DNA from: Clostridia bacterium
Lineage (GTDB): Bacteria > Bacillota > Clostridia > Oscillospirales > CAG-272
Length of the DNA stretch: 64,000 nt
NCBI GenBank assembly: GCA_017452525.1
Contig: JAFTMG010000006.1
Coordinates: 171,790 to 235,789 of the forward strand
Reading direction: 5' to 3'
The notes beneath the pieces were generated by a model. That model saw only the letters and a program-made list of their open reading frames with translations, did no database searches and was not told where the DNA came from. Made by a program: the position numbers and the translations under genes. Of the stretch, positions 26,726 to 35,260 are shown one piece after another (position 1 is the first letter of the stretch; the number at the start of each line of letters is the position of its first letter).

Positions 26726-27480
26726 GCCATGCTACCCCCGCCCTTCTGGGCATTCTGGGCGGTCTCGGACCGATGTCCACCGTTTGCTTTTACGAAATGC
26801 TGACGTCGCACACCTTCGCGACGTCGGACAAGGAACACATCGACATGGTGATCAGCAGCCGCGCCACCACGCCGGACCGCACCGCTTATATTCTGGGGCG
26901 CTCCGATCTCAATCCCCTCCCCGTCATGATCGAGGAGGCACGAAAGCTGACCGCTTACGGCGCGGACCTTCTGGCGGTTCCCTGCAATACCGCTCATTAT
27001 TTCTACGACGCGCTTCGTGCCTCGGTCTCGGTCCCCATTCTCAACATCATCGAAGAAACCGTATCTCTGCTTGCACGCATGAAGGTCAGGCAGGTCGGTA
27101 TTCTTGCCACCGAGGGAACGGTCTGCGCGGGCGCTTACCATAAGGTCTGCCGCGCTCACGGGATCACCGCCGTCGCCCCCCCTCCCGAGGACCAGAAAAG
27201 ATTGAACACACTGATCTACGACACCATCAAAAGCGGCCGCCGCCCTCGCGCGGAGGATCTGGAGCGGATCGGAAGACCCTTGCTTCGAAACGGCTGTGAG
27301 AGGCTGATCCTTGGTTGTACCGAGCTTTCCCTGATCAAGCGGGACTGTGGGCTGGAGGACTATATTTACGTAGACTCCACTGAGGTCCTCGCCCTGCGCA
27401 CCATCCTTCGCTGCGGCAAAACACCCATCGGATTTTCCGACGAGCTGCTCACCCTCGCAGCCGAAACCACCACACGTTGA
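26722..27480 (+). CDS. Aspartate/glutamate racemase family protein
   Basis: A 252-residue PLP-independent racemase. The two catalytic cysteines are C88 in VPCNTAH and C199 in LGCTEL, with the N-terminal LGGLGPMST motif. Both cysteines present suggests real racemase activity, probably on Asp, though Glu or another acidic amino acid is possible. AAAGGAG lies 7 bases before the ATG, which overlaps the preceding gene by four bases. A MurE-like ligase follows, so the D-amino acid may be ligated. Confidence 0.93.
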   Translation: MSHATPALLGILGGLGPMSTVCFYEMLTSHTFATSDKEHIDMVISSRATTPDRTAYILGRSDLNPLPVMIEEARKLTAYGADLLAVPCNTAHYFYDALRASVSVPILNIIEETVSLLARMKVRQVGILATEGTVCAGAYHKVCRAHGITAVAPPPEDQKRLNTLIYDTIKSGRRPRAEDLERIGRPLLRNGCERLILGCTELSLIKRDCGLEDYIYVDSTEVLALRTILRCGKTPIGFSDELLTLAAETTTR

Positions 27481-27494
27481 AGAAGGAGTACGAC

Positions 27495-28985
27495 ATGCTT
27501 TTTTCCCATTTGATACGCGAACTCTCTCTCCCCTTCCGGCTGTGCGGTGATACCAACACCGCCACCGAGGTCACACATATCAGCAACGATTCCCGACAGA
27601 CGCACAAGGACTCCCTTTTCGTCTGTATCCGCGGTGCCATTTCCGACGGTCACGATTACGCGACTGCCGCATACGCCAACGGTTGCCGTCTCTTCGTGGC
27701 AGCCCGCCCACTCCCCCTGCCGCCCGATGCCACCGTCCTCATCACAGAAAATACGCGCGAAGCACTGCACCTTCTCTCCGCCGCCCTTTACGGTCATCCC
27801 TCCGAACAGCTGCGAGTTGTCGGCATCACGGGAACCAAGGGGAAAACGACCACCGCACTGATGATCGCACATATTCTGAACAGCTGCGGCATTTCCGCAG
27901 GATACATAGGCTCCAATGGCGTTTCTTACGGAAGCTATCATTTCCACACCGTCAACACCACACCCGAAAGCTGTGACATCCAACGATATCTGCGGGATAT
28001 GGTGCGGGAGGGCGTGCGCGTTTGCGTCATGGAGGTATCCTCTCAGGCGCTGAAGCTGGAGCGCGTCCACGGCGTGCGGTTTGATACCTGTGTTTTCACC
28101 AACCTGTCCCCCGACCATATCAGCGCTCACGAGCATCCCGACTTTGAGGATTATATGGCATGCAAGGCAAAGCTGTTCCGCGATTACCCTCATGAGCATC
28201 TCATTTACAATGCCGACGATCCCCTCGCCGAGGACGTGGTCGGTGCTTCCCGCGCCCACGCGCTTCGGTTCGCCCTTCATCACCCCGCAGAGTTCACAGC
28301 AGACCGCCTGTCGCTGATGCGGGAGGAGGGCAAGCTGGGGCTGACCTTCCGTCTGTTCACAGCCGCGTGTGAACAAACGGTCACCCTGCCCTTCCCGGGC
28401 GCCTTCAGTGTCTGCAACGCGCTGGCGGCGGTGGCGGTCTGCACCGTATTCGGGCTGAACGTTCCGCAGATCGCCAAGGCTTTGGAAACGGTGTCTGTTT
28501 CGGGGCGCTTTGAGGTCATCTCACTTGACAGCGGCGTGACCTTTGTCATCGACTATGCGCACAACGGCATCAGCCTCCGCTCCGCGCTGGAAACGCTTCG
28601 TCAATACCGTCCCAACCGCCTGATCTGTCTTTTCGGATCAGTGGGCGGACGGACGCAAATGCGCCGCGCCGAGCTTGGACGTGTGGCGGCGGAGCTTGCC
28701 GATCTGTGCATCATCACCTCCGACAACCCCGACAACGAGCCTCCCATGAATATCATCCGAGACATCTCCGCCCAGTTTGCGGGCAGCTCTTGCCCCTATC
28801 TGGAGATCCCCGACCGCGAAGAAGCGATCCGTCACGCACTGGCGATCGCCGCCCCGGGTGACATCGTCCTCCTTGCGGGCAAGGGACACGAGCGCTATCA
28901 GCTGATCGCGGGCAAATACGTTCCCTTCTGCGAGCGTGATATCATCGCCGCGGAGGTATTGCGCAGAGCGCTTTCGACGATCTGA
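27495..28985 (+). CDS. MurE-like Mur ligase (UDP-N-acetylmuramyl peptide ligase family)
   Basis: A 496-residue Mur ligase with the three-domain layout: N-terminal UDP-binding domain, ATP-binding domain with GTKGKTT at 113-119, and C-terminal domain. Mur ligases attach an amino acid to a carboxylate by an acyl phosphate. The meso-diaminopimelate signature DNPR is replaced by DNPD (410-413), so the Arg that would contact the distal carboxylate is missing. The ATG at 27495 has GGAG six bases upstream, 14 bases after the racemase stop. It may be a secondary ligase adding a racemase product to another acceptor. Confidence 0.88.
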   Translation: MLFSHLIRELSLPFRLCGDTNTATEVTHISNDSRQTHKDSLFVCIRGAISDGHDYATAAYANGCRLFVAARPLPLPPDATVLITENTREALHLLSAALYGHPSEQLRVVGITGTKGKTTTALMIAHILNSCGISAGYIGSNGVSYGSYHFHTVNTTPESCDIQRYLRDMVREGVRVCVMEVSSQALKLERVHGVRFDTCVFTNLSPDHISAHEHPDFEDYMACKAKLFRDYPHEHLIYNADDPLAEDVVGASRAHALRFALHHPAEFTADRLSLMREEGKLGLTFRLFTAACEQTVTLPFPGAFSVCNALAAVAVCTVFGLNVPQIAKALETVSVSGRFEVISLDSGVTFVIDYAHNGISLRSALETLRQYRPNRLICLFGSVGGRTQMRRAELGRVAAELADLCIITSDNPDNEPPMNIIRDISAQFAGSSCPYLEIPDREEAIRHALAIAAPGDIVLLAGKGHERYQLIAGKYVPFCERDIIAAEVLRRALSTI

Positions 28986-29001
28986 TACAGAGTACAAAAT
29001 G

Positions 29002-29037
29002 AGCAGGCGGTACACCAAATCCGGTGTACCGCCTGCT
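29002..29037. terminator. Hairpin between convergent genes
   Basis: A 15-bp stem (29002-29016 with 29023-29037, 6-base loop) between the MurE-like gene and the oxidoreductase genes. The T run is short on both sides. Confidence 0.7.
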
Positions 29038-29049
29038 TACGTGTTCAAA

Positions 29050-29976
29050 TCATTTCCGATAAGCGCCGACCATCATGCGCGTCAGCGCACGCGCTTCTCT
29101 GAGTCCTGCGCCCTCAGGCGTCTCGCCCTTCATAAAGGCAACGACGGGAGCATCCTTGCCCGCAACCAGAGGAACCTCTGCCCCGTTCAGCGTGACCTTG
29201 CCCGATGCCGCGACCACATAGCCGCGGTCACCGCCGACCTCCATCGTCATGGGGAATCCCTTGGTCACAAAGCCGGTCTCATTGATGGCAATGGTGCCGT
29301 CCTCGTAGGTCATCACGGTCACGGCGTTATCCTCGATACCGTCGGGATTGAGGACCGCGTCCTTCTCATCACGGCATGCGTGAGTAAAGGCGGACTGATA
29401 GGTGCTCGGCTCTCCCAGTAGCCAGTTGATCAGGTACATGCCGTGCGCGCCAAGGTCGATCATGGCACCGCCGCCGCATTCCTTCAGATTGTAGAAGTGA
29501 GCGGGCAGCCAATGATCGATACTGCCACTGTGGCAGTTGCGGAAACGAACGTAATTGACCTTGCCCAGTTCTCCGCGGTCGATCAGATCCTTGACGGTCA
29601 GATGTACCGAGGTGAATTTCTGCACCAGAGAGATGACGAAGCGAACGCCCGCTTTCCGGACGGCATCCTCCACGCGAATGCAATCCTCCTCTGTCAGCGC
29701 AAGCACCTTTTCGGTAAAGATATGCTTGCCGCTCTCGGCGATCTTCACCATAACGTCGGCATGCGCGTCGGTCGCGGTATTGACGATCACACCCTCGGCA
29801 TCACTTGCCAACAGAGCGTCCAGAGAATCAAACGTGGGGATCCCGAACTTCTCGGCAAACGCCGTCTTCCACTCGGCATTGTCATCGTAAACTCCGACGA
29901 CCTCGCCGTATTCCAACGCTTTCTTGGTATAGTCCTTGGCGTGGACGTGCCATACGCCGCAAATTGCTACTTTCAT
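29050..29976 (-). CDS. Gfo/Idh/MocA-family oxidoreductase (second of pair)
   Basis: A 308-residue NAD(P)-dependent sugar or polyol dehydrogenase family member. The N-terminus VAICGVWHVHAKDY departs from the usual G-x-G-x-x-G, and the catalytic EKP motif reads EKV, though the Lys is kept. A conserved C-terminal GGAMIDLGAHGMYLINW region is present. It overlaps the upstream oxidoreductase gene by four bases (29973-29976). The substrate is unknown, and the altered cofactor-loop and EKP proline may mean changed specificity. Confidence 0.9.
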   Translation of the reverse strand: MKVAICGVWHVHAKDYTKKALEYGEVVGVYDDNAEWKTAFAEKFGIPTFDSLDALLASDAEGVIVNTATDAHADVMVKIAESGKHIFTEKVLALTEEDCIRVEDAVRKAGVRFVISLVQKFTSVHLTVKDLIDRGELGKVNYVRFRNCHSGSIDHWLPAHFYNLKECGGGAMIDLGAHGMYLINWLLGEPSTYQSAFTHACRDEKDAVLNPDGIEDNAVTVMTYEDGTIAINETGFVTKGFPMTMEVGGDRGYVVAASGKVTLNGAEVPLVAGKDAPVVAFMKGETPEGAGLREARALTRMMVGAYRK

Positions 29977-31058
29977 TCGAAATACACCGCCTTACCGGTC
30001 TTGGAGGAAACGTAGATCGCCTCAAGGATCTCGGAAACGACGCACGCCTGCTCGGGCAGAACGACGGGATCGGTATCCTCAACAACGGCACGGATCCAAT
30101 TGTGAGCTTCGGTCACGGCGGGCGTCACCTTGGCACCGGAGTAGAAGGCGACACCGCCTGCCTTGGTATCCACGGTGCTGTCGACCGCACGGTTGTATTC
30201 GATCTTATTGACGGTCAGACTGTCATTCTTGATCGCCAGACCGGCGCGGCTTCCGCACAGACGGCAGCTGCCCTCTGCGATCGGCTCGTCGGTATTGAGA
30301 GCCCAGCTGGTCTCCAGCATAATGGTTGCGCCGTTCTTCATCACGATCATAGCGCAAGCTGCTTCCTCCAGCGGCGTAGTGCTGACACCCTTATCACCCC
30401 AGATATTGCCTGCTTCGGGATGCTCGAGCATCTTATGCGTCTTACCCACGACCATGGCAGGCTCATAGTTATTCATCAAAGAGAGCGTCAGATCCAGAGA
30501 ATGGGTCGCGATATCGATGATGGGACCGCCGCCCTGCTCTTCCTCATTCAGGAACACGCCCCAGTTGGGAGTGCCTCTGCGGCGGATCGCATAGCAGTTG
30601 GCATAGTAGATCTCACCCAGAACACCGTCCTTGATCAGCTCTCTGGCATACTGCGTCTGTGCCTTCTGACGGTGCTGGTAACCGATGGTCAGCTTTTTGC
30701 CTGTTTCCTTGGCGGCGGCAACCATGCGGCGTGCGTCTGCCGCGGTCTTTGCCATGGGCTTCTCGCACATGACGTGCTTGCCTGCGTGCAGCGCGTCGAT
30801 AGAGATATCGGCATGCTCACGGTTGGGGGTCAGAACGTGGACGACCTCAATGGTGGGGTCCTTGAGTAATTCTTTATAGTCGGTATAGACCTTGGCGTCG
30901 GGTGTGCCGTATTCACGTGCTGCTTTCTCTGCCTTCTCGATCACGATATCGCAGAAGGCGACCATTCTAACGTTGGGAACGGTCTTCAGGGAGGGCACGT
31001 GCTTGCCGTTGGCAATACCGCCGCAACCGATGATACCTACGTTTACAATTCTTTCCAT
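29973..31058 (-). CDS. Gfo/Idh/MocA-family oxidoreductase (first of pair)
   Basis: A 361-residue family member with a canonical Rossmann start (GCGGIA, residues 11-16), EKPMAKT with the catalytic Lys, and GGGPIIDIATHSLDL where the Asp/His line the active site. Enzymes of this family oxidise or reduce sugars, inositols and amino-sugar derivatives. It has a strong promoter and is coupled to a second family member, so a heteromeric or two-step sugar conversion is likely. It diverges from the SGNH hydrolase operon. Confidence 0.93.
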   Translation of the reverse strand: MERIVNVGIIGCGGIANGKHVPSLKTVPNVRMVAFCDIVIEKAEKAAREYGTPDAKVYTDYKELLKDPTIEVVHVLTPNREHADISIDALHAGKHVMCEKPMAKTAADARRMVAAAKETGKKLTIGYQHRQKAQTQYARELIKDGVLGEIYYANCYAIRRRGTPNWGVFLNEEEQGGGPIIDIATHSLDLTLSLMNNYEPAMVVGKTHKMLEHPEAGNIWGDKGVSTTPLEEAACAMIVMKNGATIMLETSWALNTDEPIAEGSCRLCGSRAGLAIKNDSLTVNKIEYNRAVDSTVDTKAGGVAFYSGAKVTPAVTEAHNWIRAVVEDTDPVVLPEQACVVSEILEAIYVSSKTGKAVYFE

Positions 31059-31124
31059 AGCTTGTTTTCTCCTTTTCGGGTGTTATGAAAACCGTATTGT
31101 TTTCATATTTTCCATGGTGTTTTC

Positions 31125-31153
31125 AGTATACCATACACAGAAAAGCATGTCAA
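31125..31153 (-). promoter_or_regulatory. Promoter of the oxidoreductase pair
   Basis: Minus strand: TTGACA (31148-31153), 17-base spacer, TATACT (31125-31130). Confidence 0.85.
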
Positions 31154-31200
31154 GTGCTATCCGATTTTTTACAAAACATATACATACTTTTCGTAACGGC

Positions 31201-31229
31201 TTGAAAAAAGCATAAAAATGTGGTATAGT
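31201..31229 (+). promoter_or_regulatory. Promoter of the SGNH-DUF5058-M20 operon
   Basis: TTGAAA (31201-31206), 17-base spacer, TATAGT (31224-31229), 29 bases before the ATG. Confidence 0.8.
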
Positions 31230-31257
31230 TTAACTATGACACCGAAAGGAGAAACAT

Positions 31258-32247
31258 ATGCTTCTGACACTTGAACAGATCCAAAATATTGCCCGTGGCT
31301 GTGCCCGCGTGGAGGAGAGGGACGGCACCTTTGTGCTGATGCGCTTCACCGAGCGGCAGGCACAGGCGTATCTCAATATCGGCAACGAGGATTTTTACAA
31401 CAAGACCTTCGCCACCGCTGGTGTACGCCTTGCCTTCAAAACAGATTCCCGCCTTTTTGCCTTTGATTACCGGTTTGCCCGCGGCTCCAGCCGACAGTTC
31501 GGTCACTTTGACGTCTATATTGACGGATACTTGACCAATCATTTCGGCACAGTGGGGCTTGAAAACATGGCGGGACGTGCCGATATTGCCCTGCCCGAGG
31601 GCATGAAAACGGTGGAGATCCACTTCCCGTGGTCCTATGGCGCCAGCATTTCCAACGTGACGGTCGAGGACGGCGCCACCGTGGAAGGCGTTTATCGCCC
31701 TCACACCATGATCTGCTTCGGCGATTCCGTCACCCACGGCTATGACGCCATCCACCCCTCGTTCTCTTACGTATCGCGTCTTGCCTCTCTGCTGGATGCG
31801 GACTGCATCAACAAGGGCATCGGCGGAGACATCTTCTTCCCCGCACTGCTTGAGGAGGCGGAAGGTCCTGACCCCGACTTTATTACGGTAGCCTACGGTG
31901 CCAACGATTGGTACAAGAGTACCCCCGAGGAATTTGAGGCAAACTGCCGCGGTTTTCTCTCGCGTATTACGGCACTTTATCCCACCTCCCGGATCTTCAT
32001 CCTCTCCACCATCTGGCACTGTGAGTACCATCTCAGATCCAAGCTAGGTATGACCGGTCCGGAGCAGAACGCGTGGATGCGGGAGATCTGCCGTGATTAT
32101 CCGACCCTTCATTACGTGGACGGTGCGCTCATGACACCTCACCGTCAGGAATTTTATACCGACCGCGCGGGTCACCCCAACGAGGCGTGCTTTGCCTTCT
32201 ATGCTTCCAACCTCTACGCCGCCATGGTCAAGGCACTCAATAAATAA
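31258..32247 (+). CDS. SGNH/GDSL-family hydrolase with N-terminal beta domain
   Basis: A 329-residue esterase/lipase-type protein. Residues 1-140 look like a beta-sandwich. The SGNH core has the nucleophile S157 in CFGDSVTHG, the oxyanion Gly in GIGGD, the Asn in YGANDWY, and a C-terminal Asp/His in DRAGHPN. No signal peptide or membrane segment is seen, so it is probably cytosolic and removes acyl or acetyl groups from something imported. The ATG follows AAAGGAG. It leads an operon with DUF5058, a membrane protein and an M20 peptidase. Confidence 0.9.
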   Translation: MLLTLEQIQNIARGCARVEERDGTFVLMRFTERQAQAYLNIGNEDFYNKTFATAGVRLAFKTDSRLFAFDYRFARGSSRQFGHFDVYIDGYLTNHFGTVGLENMAGRADIALPEGMKTVEIHFPWSYGASISNVTVEDGATVEGVYRPHTMICFGDSVTHGYDAIHPSFSYVSRLASLLDADCINKGIGGDIFFPALLEEAEGPDPDFITVAYGANDWYKSTPEEFEANCRGFLSRITALYPTSRIFILSTIWHCEYHLRSKLGMTGPEQNAWMREICRDYPTLHYVDGALMTPHRQEFYTDRAGHPNEACFAFYASNLYAAMVKALNK

Positions 32248-32268
32248 AATCATATAAAGGAGTCTGTT

Positions 32269-33054
32269 ATGGAATTCAGTGTAAACCATCCGATCCTGTT
32301 TCTGCTGGTCGGCGTGATCATCACTGCGGTATTGGCGCAGTCGGCATACTTTCTCGTCAAGTCTGTCAAGCGCGCCAGGGTGCTCGGCATGGACATGACC
32401 AAGATCAGAAAAACAATCGTTACCGCCGCCATCTTTACCGTTGCTCCCGCGGTATCCATCGTCATCGCCGTCATTTCCCTTTCCCAATCGTTGGGCATTG
32501 CCCTTCCGTGGCTTCGCCTTTCGGTCGTCGGCTCACTCTCCTATGAGGCGATTGCCGCCGCCAACGCCGCCTCGGGTATGGGCATGAAGCTCTCCGATCT
32601 TGTCGGCAACATGACCGCCTCTGCCTACGTGACCATCATGATCGTCATGACGGTCTCTATCATGGTTGGCATCTGGCTCGTTCCCCTGCTTGCCAAAAAG
32701 ATCCAGAGCGGTCTGGTCAGCTTTGAAAAAAAGGACAAAAAGTGGAGCGACACCTTGCAGAACGCCCTCTTTATCGGTATGATCTCCGCCTTCGTCGGTT
32801 ACGTATTCTGCGATCTCTCCCGTCTGTGGCTGGCGCAGGACGGCGTGTACGTCAACGGTGACGGTGAGGTCTTCTCTGCCACGTCCGGTCTGATTCCCGT
32901 ACTCGTTATGGTGGTCGCCGCCGTGATCATGGCGCTGTGCGGACTGATGATGAAGCTCTTTAAATGGAAATGGCTGAACGATTATGCCCTGCCGATCAGC
33001 ATGGTGCTCGGCATGCTCTCCGCCATTCCGCTTACTGCTCTTCTGGGAGGTTGA
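32269..33054 (+). CDS. DUF5058-family membrane protein
   Basis: A 261-residue integral membrane protein that I recognise as DUF5058-like. It has about six hydrophobic segments, beginning at residues 8-30, with a Gly/Ala-rich cytoplasmic loop (AANAASGMGM) and a charged SFEKKDKKW loop in the middle. DUF5058 proteins commonly sit next to another small membrane protein and an M20 peptidase or amidohydrolase, so a role in transport of an amino acid derivative is an inference. AAGGAG precedes the ATG. Confidence 0.78.
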   Translation: MEFSVNHPILFLLVGVIITAVLAQSAYFLVKSVKRARVLGMDMTKIRKTIVTAAIFTVAPAVSIVIAVISLSQSLGIALPWLRLSVVGSLSYEAIAAANAASGMGMKLSDLVGNMTASAYVTIMIVMTVSIMVGIWLVPLLAKKIQSGLVSFEKKDKKWSDTLQNALFIGMISAFVGYVFCDLSRLWLAQDGVYVNGDGEVFSATSGLIPVLVMVVAAVIMALCGLMMKLFKWKWLNDYALPISMVLGMLSAIPLTALLGG

Positions 33055-33058
33055 TATC

Positions 33059-33739
33059 ATGGCTAAAATGAAAACAAATAACGAATACTCTTATATGGAT
33101 AGCGTCCACCGCGACGGTCGCATCTGGAATCTTTCCATGATGGTACTGCTCATGGCATTCCCCGTGGTAGTCGGTCTGATCTTCTCCGCCATGCCCGATT
33201 GGGCGGCGGTCGGCAAGGGACTTCTCGCGACCGCGCCGATGTATTGGGCGGTCGGTGTCATTGAAACGATCACCTATATTCCCATGCTGGGTGCGGGCGG
33301 ATCCTATCTCTCCTTCGTCACCGGCAATATCTCCAATCTGAAGCTTCCCTGCGCCCTCAACGCGCTGGAAAACGCAGAGGTCAAGGCACAGAGCGAGGAG
33401 GGTGAGATCATCTCCACCATCGCTATCGCCGTCTCTTCCATCGTCACAACATTGATCATTATCATCGGTGTTATCCTGATCGTCCCGCTGACCCCCATCC
33501 TTTCCTCCGAGACCCTCAAGCCCGCCTTCGATCAGATGTTGCCCGCGCTCTTCGGCGGTCTCGGCGTGGTATTCGTCTCCAAGAACGTCAAGCTGGCGAT
33601 CGCACCCGTGCTGCTCATGCTGATCCTCTTTATCTTCGTTCCCGCCCTCAACGCGGGCACGGTGGGCATCATGGTCCCCGTCGGCGTTGTCTTTACCATT
33701 GTTTACGCAAGAATCATTTACAAAAGAGGCTGGCTCTGA
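33059..33739 (+). CDS. Polytopic membrane protein, partner of DUF5058 protein
   Basis: A 226-residue protein with about five or six hydrophobic segments, including VTTLIIIIGVILIVPL and a C-terminal segment before IYKRGWL. The ATG at 33059 has GGAGG eight bases upstream and starts four bases after the DUF5058 stop, which argues for a two-subunit membrane complex. I recognise no family with certainty. No ATPase is nearby, so any transport would be secondary. Confidence 0.78.
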   Translation: MAKMKTNNEYSYMDSVHRDGRIWNLSMMVLLMAFPVVVGLIFSAMPDWAAVGKGLLATAPMYWAVGVIETITYIPMLGAGGSYLSFVTGNISNLKLPCALNALENAEVKAQSEEGEIISTIAIAVSSIVTTLIIIIGVILIVPLTPILSSETLKPAFDQMLPALFGGLGVVFVSKNVKLAIAPVLLMLILFIFVPALNAGTVGIMVPVGVVFTIVYARIIYKRGWL

Positions 33740-33760
33740 TTCCCGCCACGGAGGTTTATC

Positions 33761-35200
33761 ATGATCTATGTTGTTATTGCATTGCTCGCAGCCCTCGTTA
33801 TCTTTCTGACAGTCGTGCTGATCCGCGCGGTCGCCTTCAAGCCGCCGATCGAGACAAGCTCCGAGCGTGCGGAAGAAAGCTTCGATAGGGACGCGGCGAT
33901 CCATGCGCTTGGCGAGCTGGTCAAGTGCAAGACGGTGTCCCGCTACACACACGAGGAAGAGGACGATGCCGAGTTTGAAAAATTGATCGCCCTGCTCCCC
34001 AAGCTTTACCCCAACGTATTCAAGACCTGTTCTCTCACCAAAATGGAGGACCGCGGTCTGCTCTTTCACTGGGCGGGCAAAACGGCAGATGAGCCTGCCG
34101 TTCTGATGGCACACTACGACGTGGTTCCTGTCAACGAGGACAAGTGGGACAAGCCGCCCTTTGCCGCCATCATTGAGGACGGTGTCATGTGGGGGCGCGG
34201 CACGCTGGACACCAAGGTCACCTTCAACGGTGTTCTCTCTGCCGCCGATCATTTGATCGCGCAAGGATTTGTCCCCGAGAATGATATTTATTTTGCCTTT
34301 TCGGGCGGTGAGGAGGTCAACGGCAAGGGTGCCGTTCATATCGTCAACTATTTCAAAAAGCACGGGATAACCCCCGGTGCCGTGGTAGACGAGGGCGGTG
34401 CCGTGGTTGAAAACGTCTTCCCCGGTGTGAAAAAGCCCTGTGCCATGATCGGTATCGCCGAAAAGGGGCTGTTGGATCTGCGTTACACCGTTCAGTCCAA
34501 TGGCGGCCATGCCTCCGCGCCTAAGCCGCACACGCCCGTCGGCGTGCTTGCCCGCGCCTGCACGCGTGTGGAAAACAATCCCTTCAAGGCACACGTCACC
34601 AAGCCCGTTGCCGAAATGTTTGACACGCTGGGCAGACACTCCACCTTCCTCTACCGCGTCATTTTCGCCAACCGTTGGTGCTTCGGCTTCGTTCTTGACC
34701 TGCTTGCTAAAAAGAGCGGCGGTGAGATGAACGCGCTGATGCGCACCACCGTGGCATTCACCCAGATGAGCGGCAGCTCGGCATCCAACGTCATTCCGCC
34801 CTCGGCAAGCATGGTCTCCAACATCCGCCTCAATCCCGAGGACACAGTGGAAAGCGCCACCGAATATATCCGCCGCGTGATTGGCGACGAAAACGTAACG
34901 CTTGAGGTGGTCAACGGGCAGAATCCCAGCCGCATCTCCCGCACCGACTGCGACGGCTGGCGCAAGGTCTCCAAAGCCGTTGCCGATACGTGGCAGGGCT
35001 CCATCGTGACTCCCTATCTGATGGTACAATGCTCGGACAGCCGCCACTGGGGCATTATTTCCGACCGTGTTTACCGCTTCTCCGCCATGGATCTGACGAG
35101 CGCCGAGCGCGCCACCATTCACGGCAACAACGAGCGCATCCGCCTCGAATCCATCGGACGTGCTGTCGAATTCTATATCCGTCTGATGAAACAGCTTTAA
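33761..35200 (+). CDS. Membrane-anchored M20-family peptidase (PM20D1/CPS-like)
   Basis: A 479-residue M20 metallopeptidase with an N-terminal membrane anchor (residues 1-26), so the catalytic domain is probably extracytoplasmic. Zinc ligands and catalytic residues are H118 and D120 in AHYDVV, D150 in WGRGTLD, E184/E185 in GGEEV, D210 in VVDEGG and a C-terminal His in IHGNNER. The layout is like PM20D1 and yeast carboxypeptidase S, which cleave N-acyl amino acids or C-terminal residues. It is last in the SGNH-DUF5058 operon, suggesting release and uptake of an amino acid or acyl product. Confidence 0.92.
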   Translation: MIYVVIALLAALVIFLTVVLIRAVAFKPPIETSSERAEESFDRDAAIHALGELVKCKTVSRYTHEEEDDAEFEKLIALLPKLYPNVFKTCSLTKMEDRGLLFHWAGKTADEPAVLMAHYDVVPVNEDKWDKPPFAAIIEDGVMWGRGTLDTKVTFNGVLSAADHLIAQGFVPENDIYFAFSGGEEVNGKGAVHIVNYFKKHGITPGAVVDEGGAVVENVFPGVKKPCAMIGIAEKGLLDLRYTVQSNGGHASAPKPHTPVGVLARACTRVENNPFKAHVTKPVAEMFDTLGRHSTFLYRVIFANRWCFGFVLDLLAKKSGGEMNALMRTTVAFTQMSGSSASNVIPPSASMVSNIRLNPEDTVESATEYIRRVIGDENVTLEVVNGQNPSRISRTDCDGWRKVSKAVADTWQGSIVTPYLMVQCSDSRHWGIISDRVYRFSAMDLTSAERATIHGNNERIRLESIGRAVEFYIRLMKQL

Positions 35201-35209
35201 CAAACAGAA

Positions 35210-35260
35210 AGACAACCTCCGCCACGCGCATTGCTCGCGCGGCGGAGGCTGTCTCTTTTT
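35210..35260. terminator. Bidirectional terminator
   Basis: A long hairpin (arms 35210-35228 and 35236-35254, two mismatches) followed by CTTTTT on the plus side. It ends the M20 operon and lies at the 3' end of the convergent AraC gene. Confidence 0.88.
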
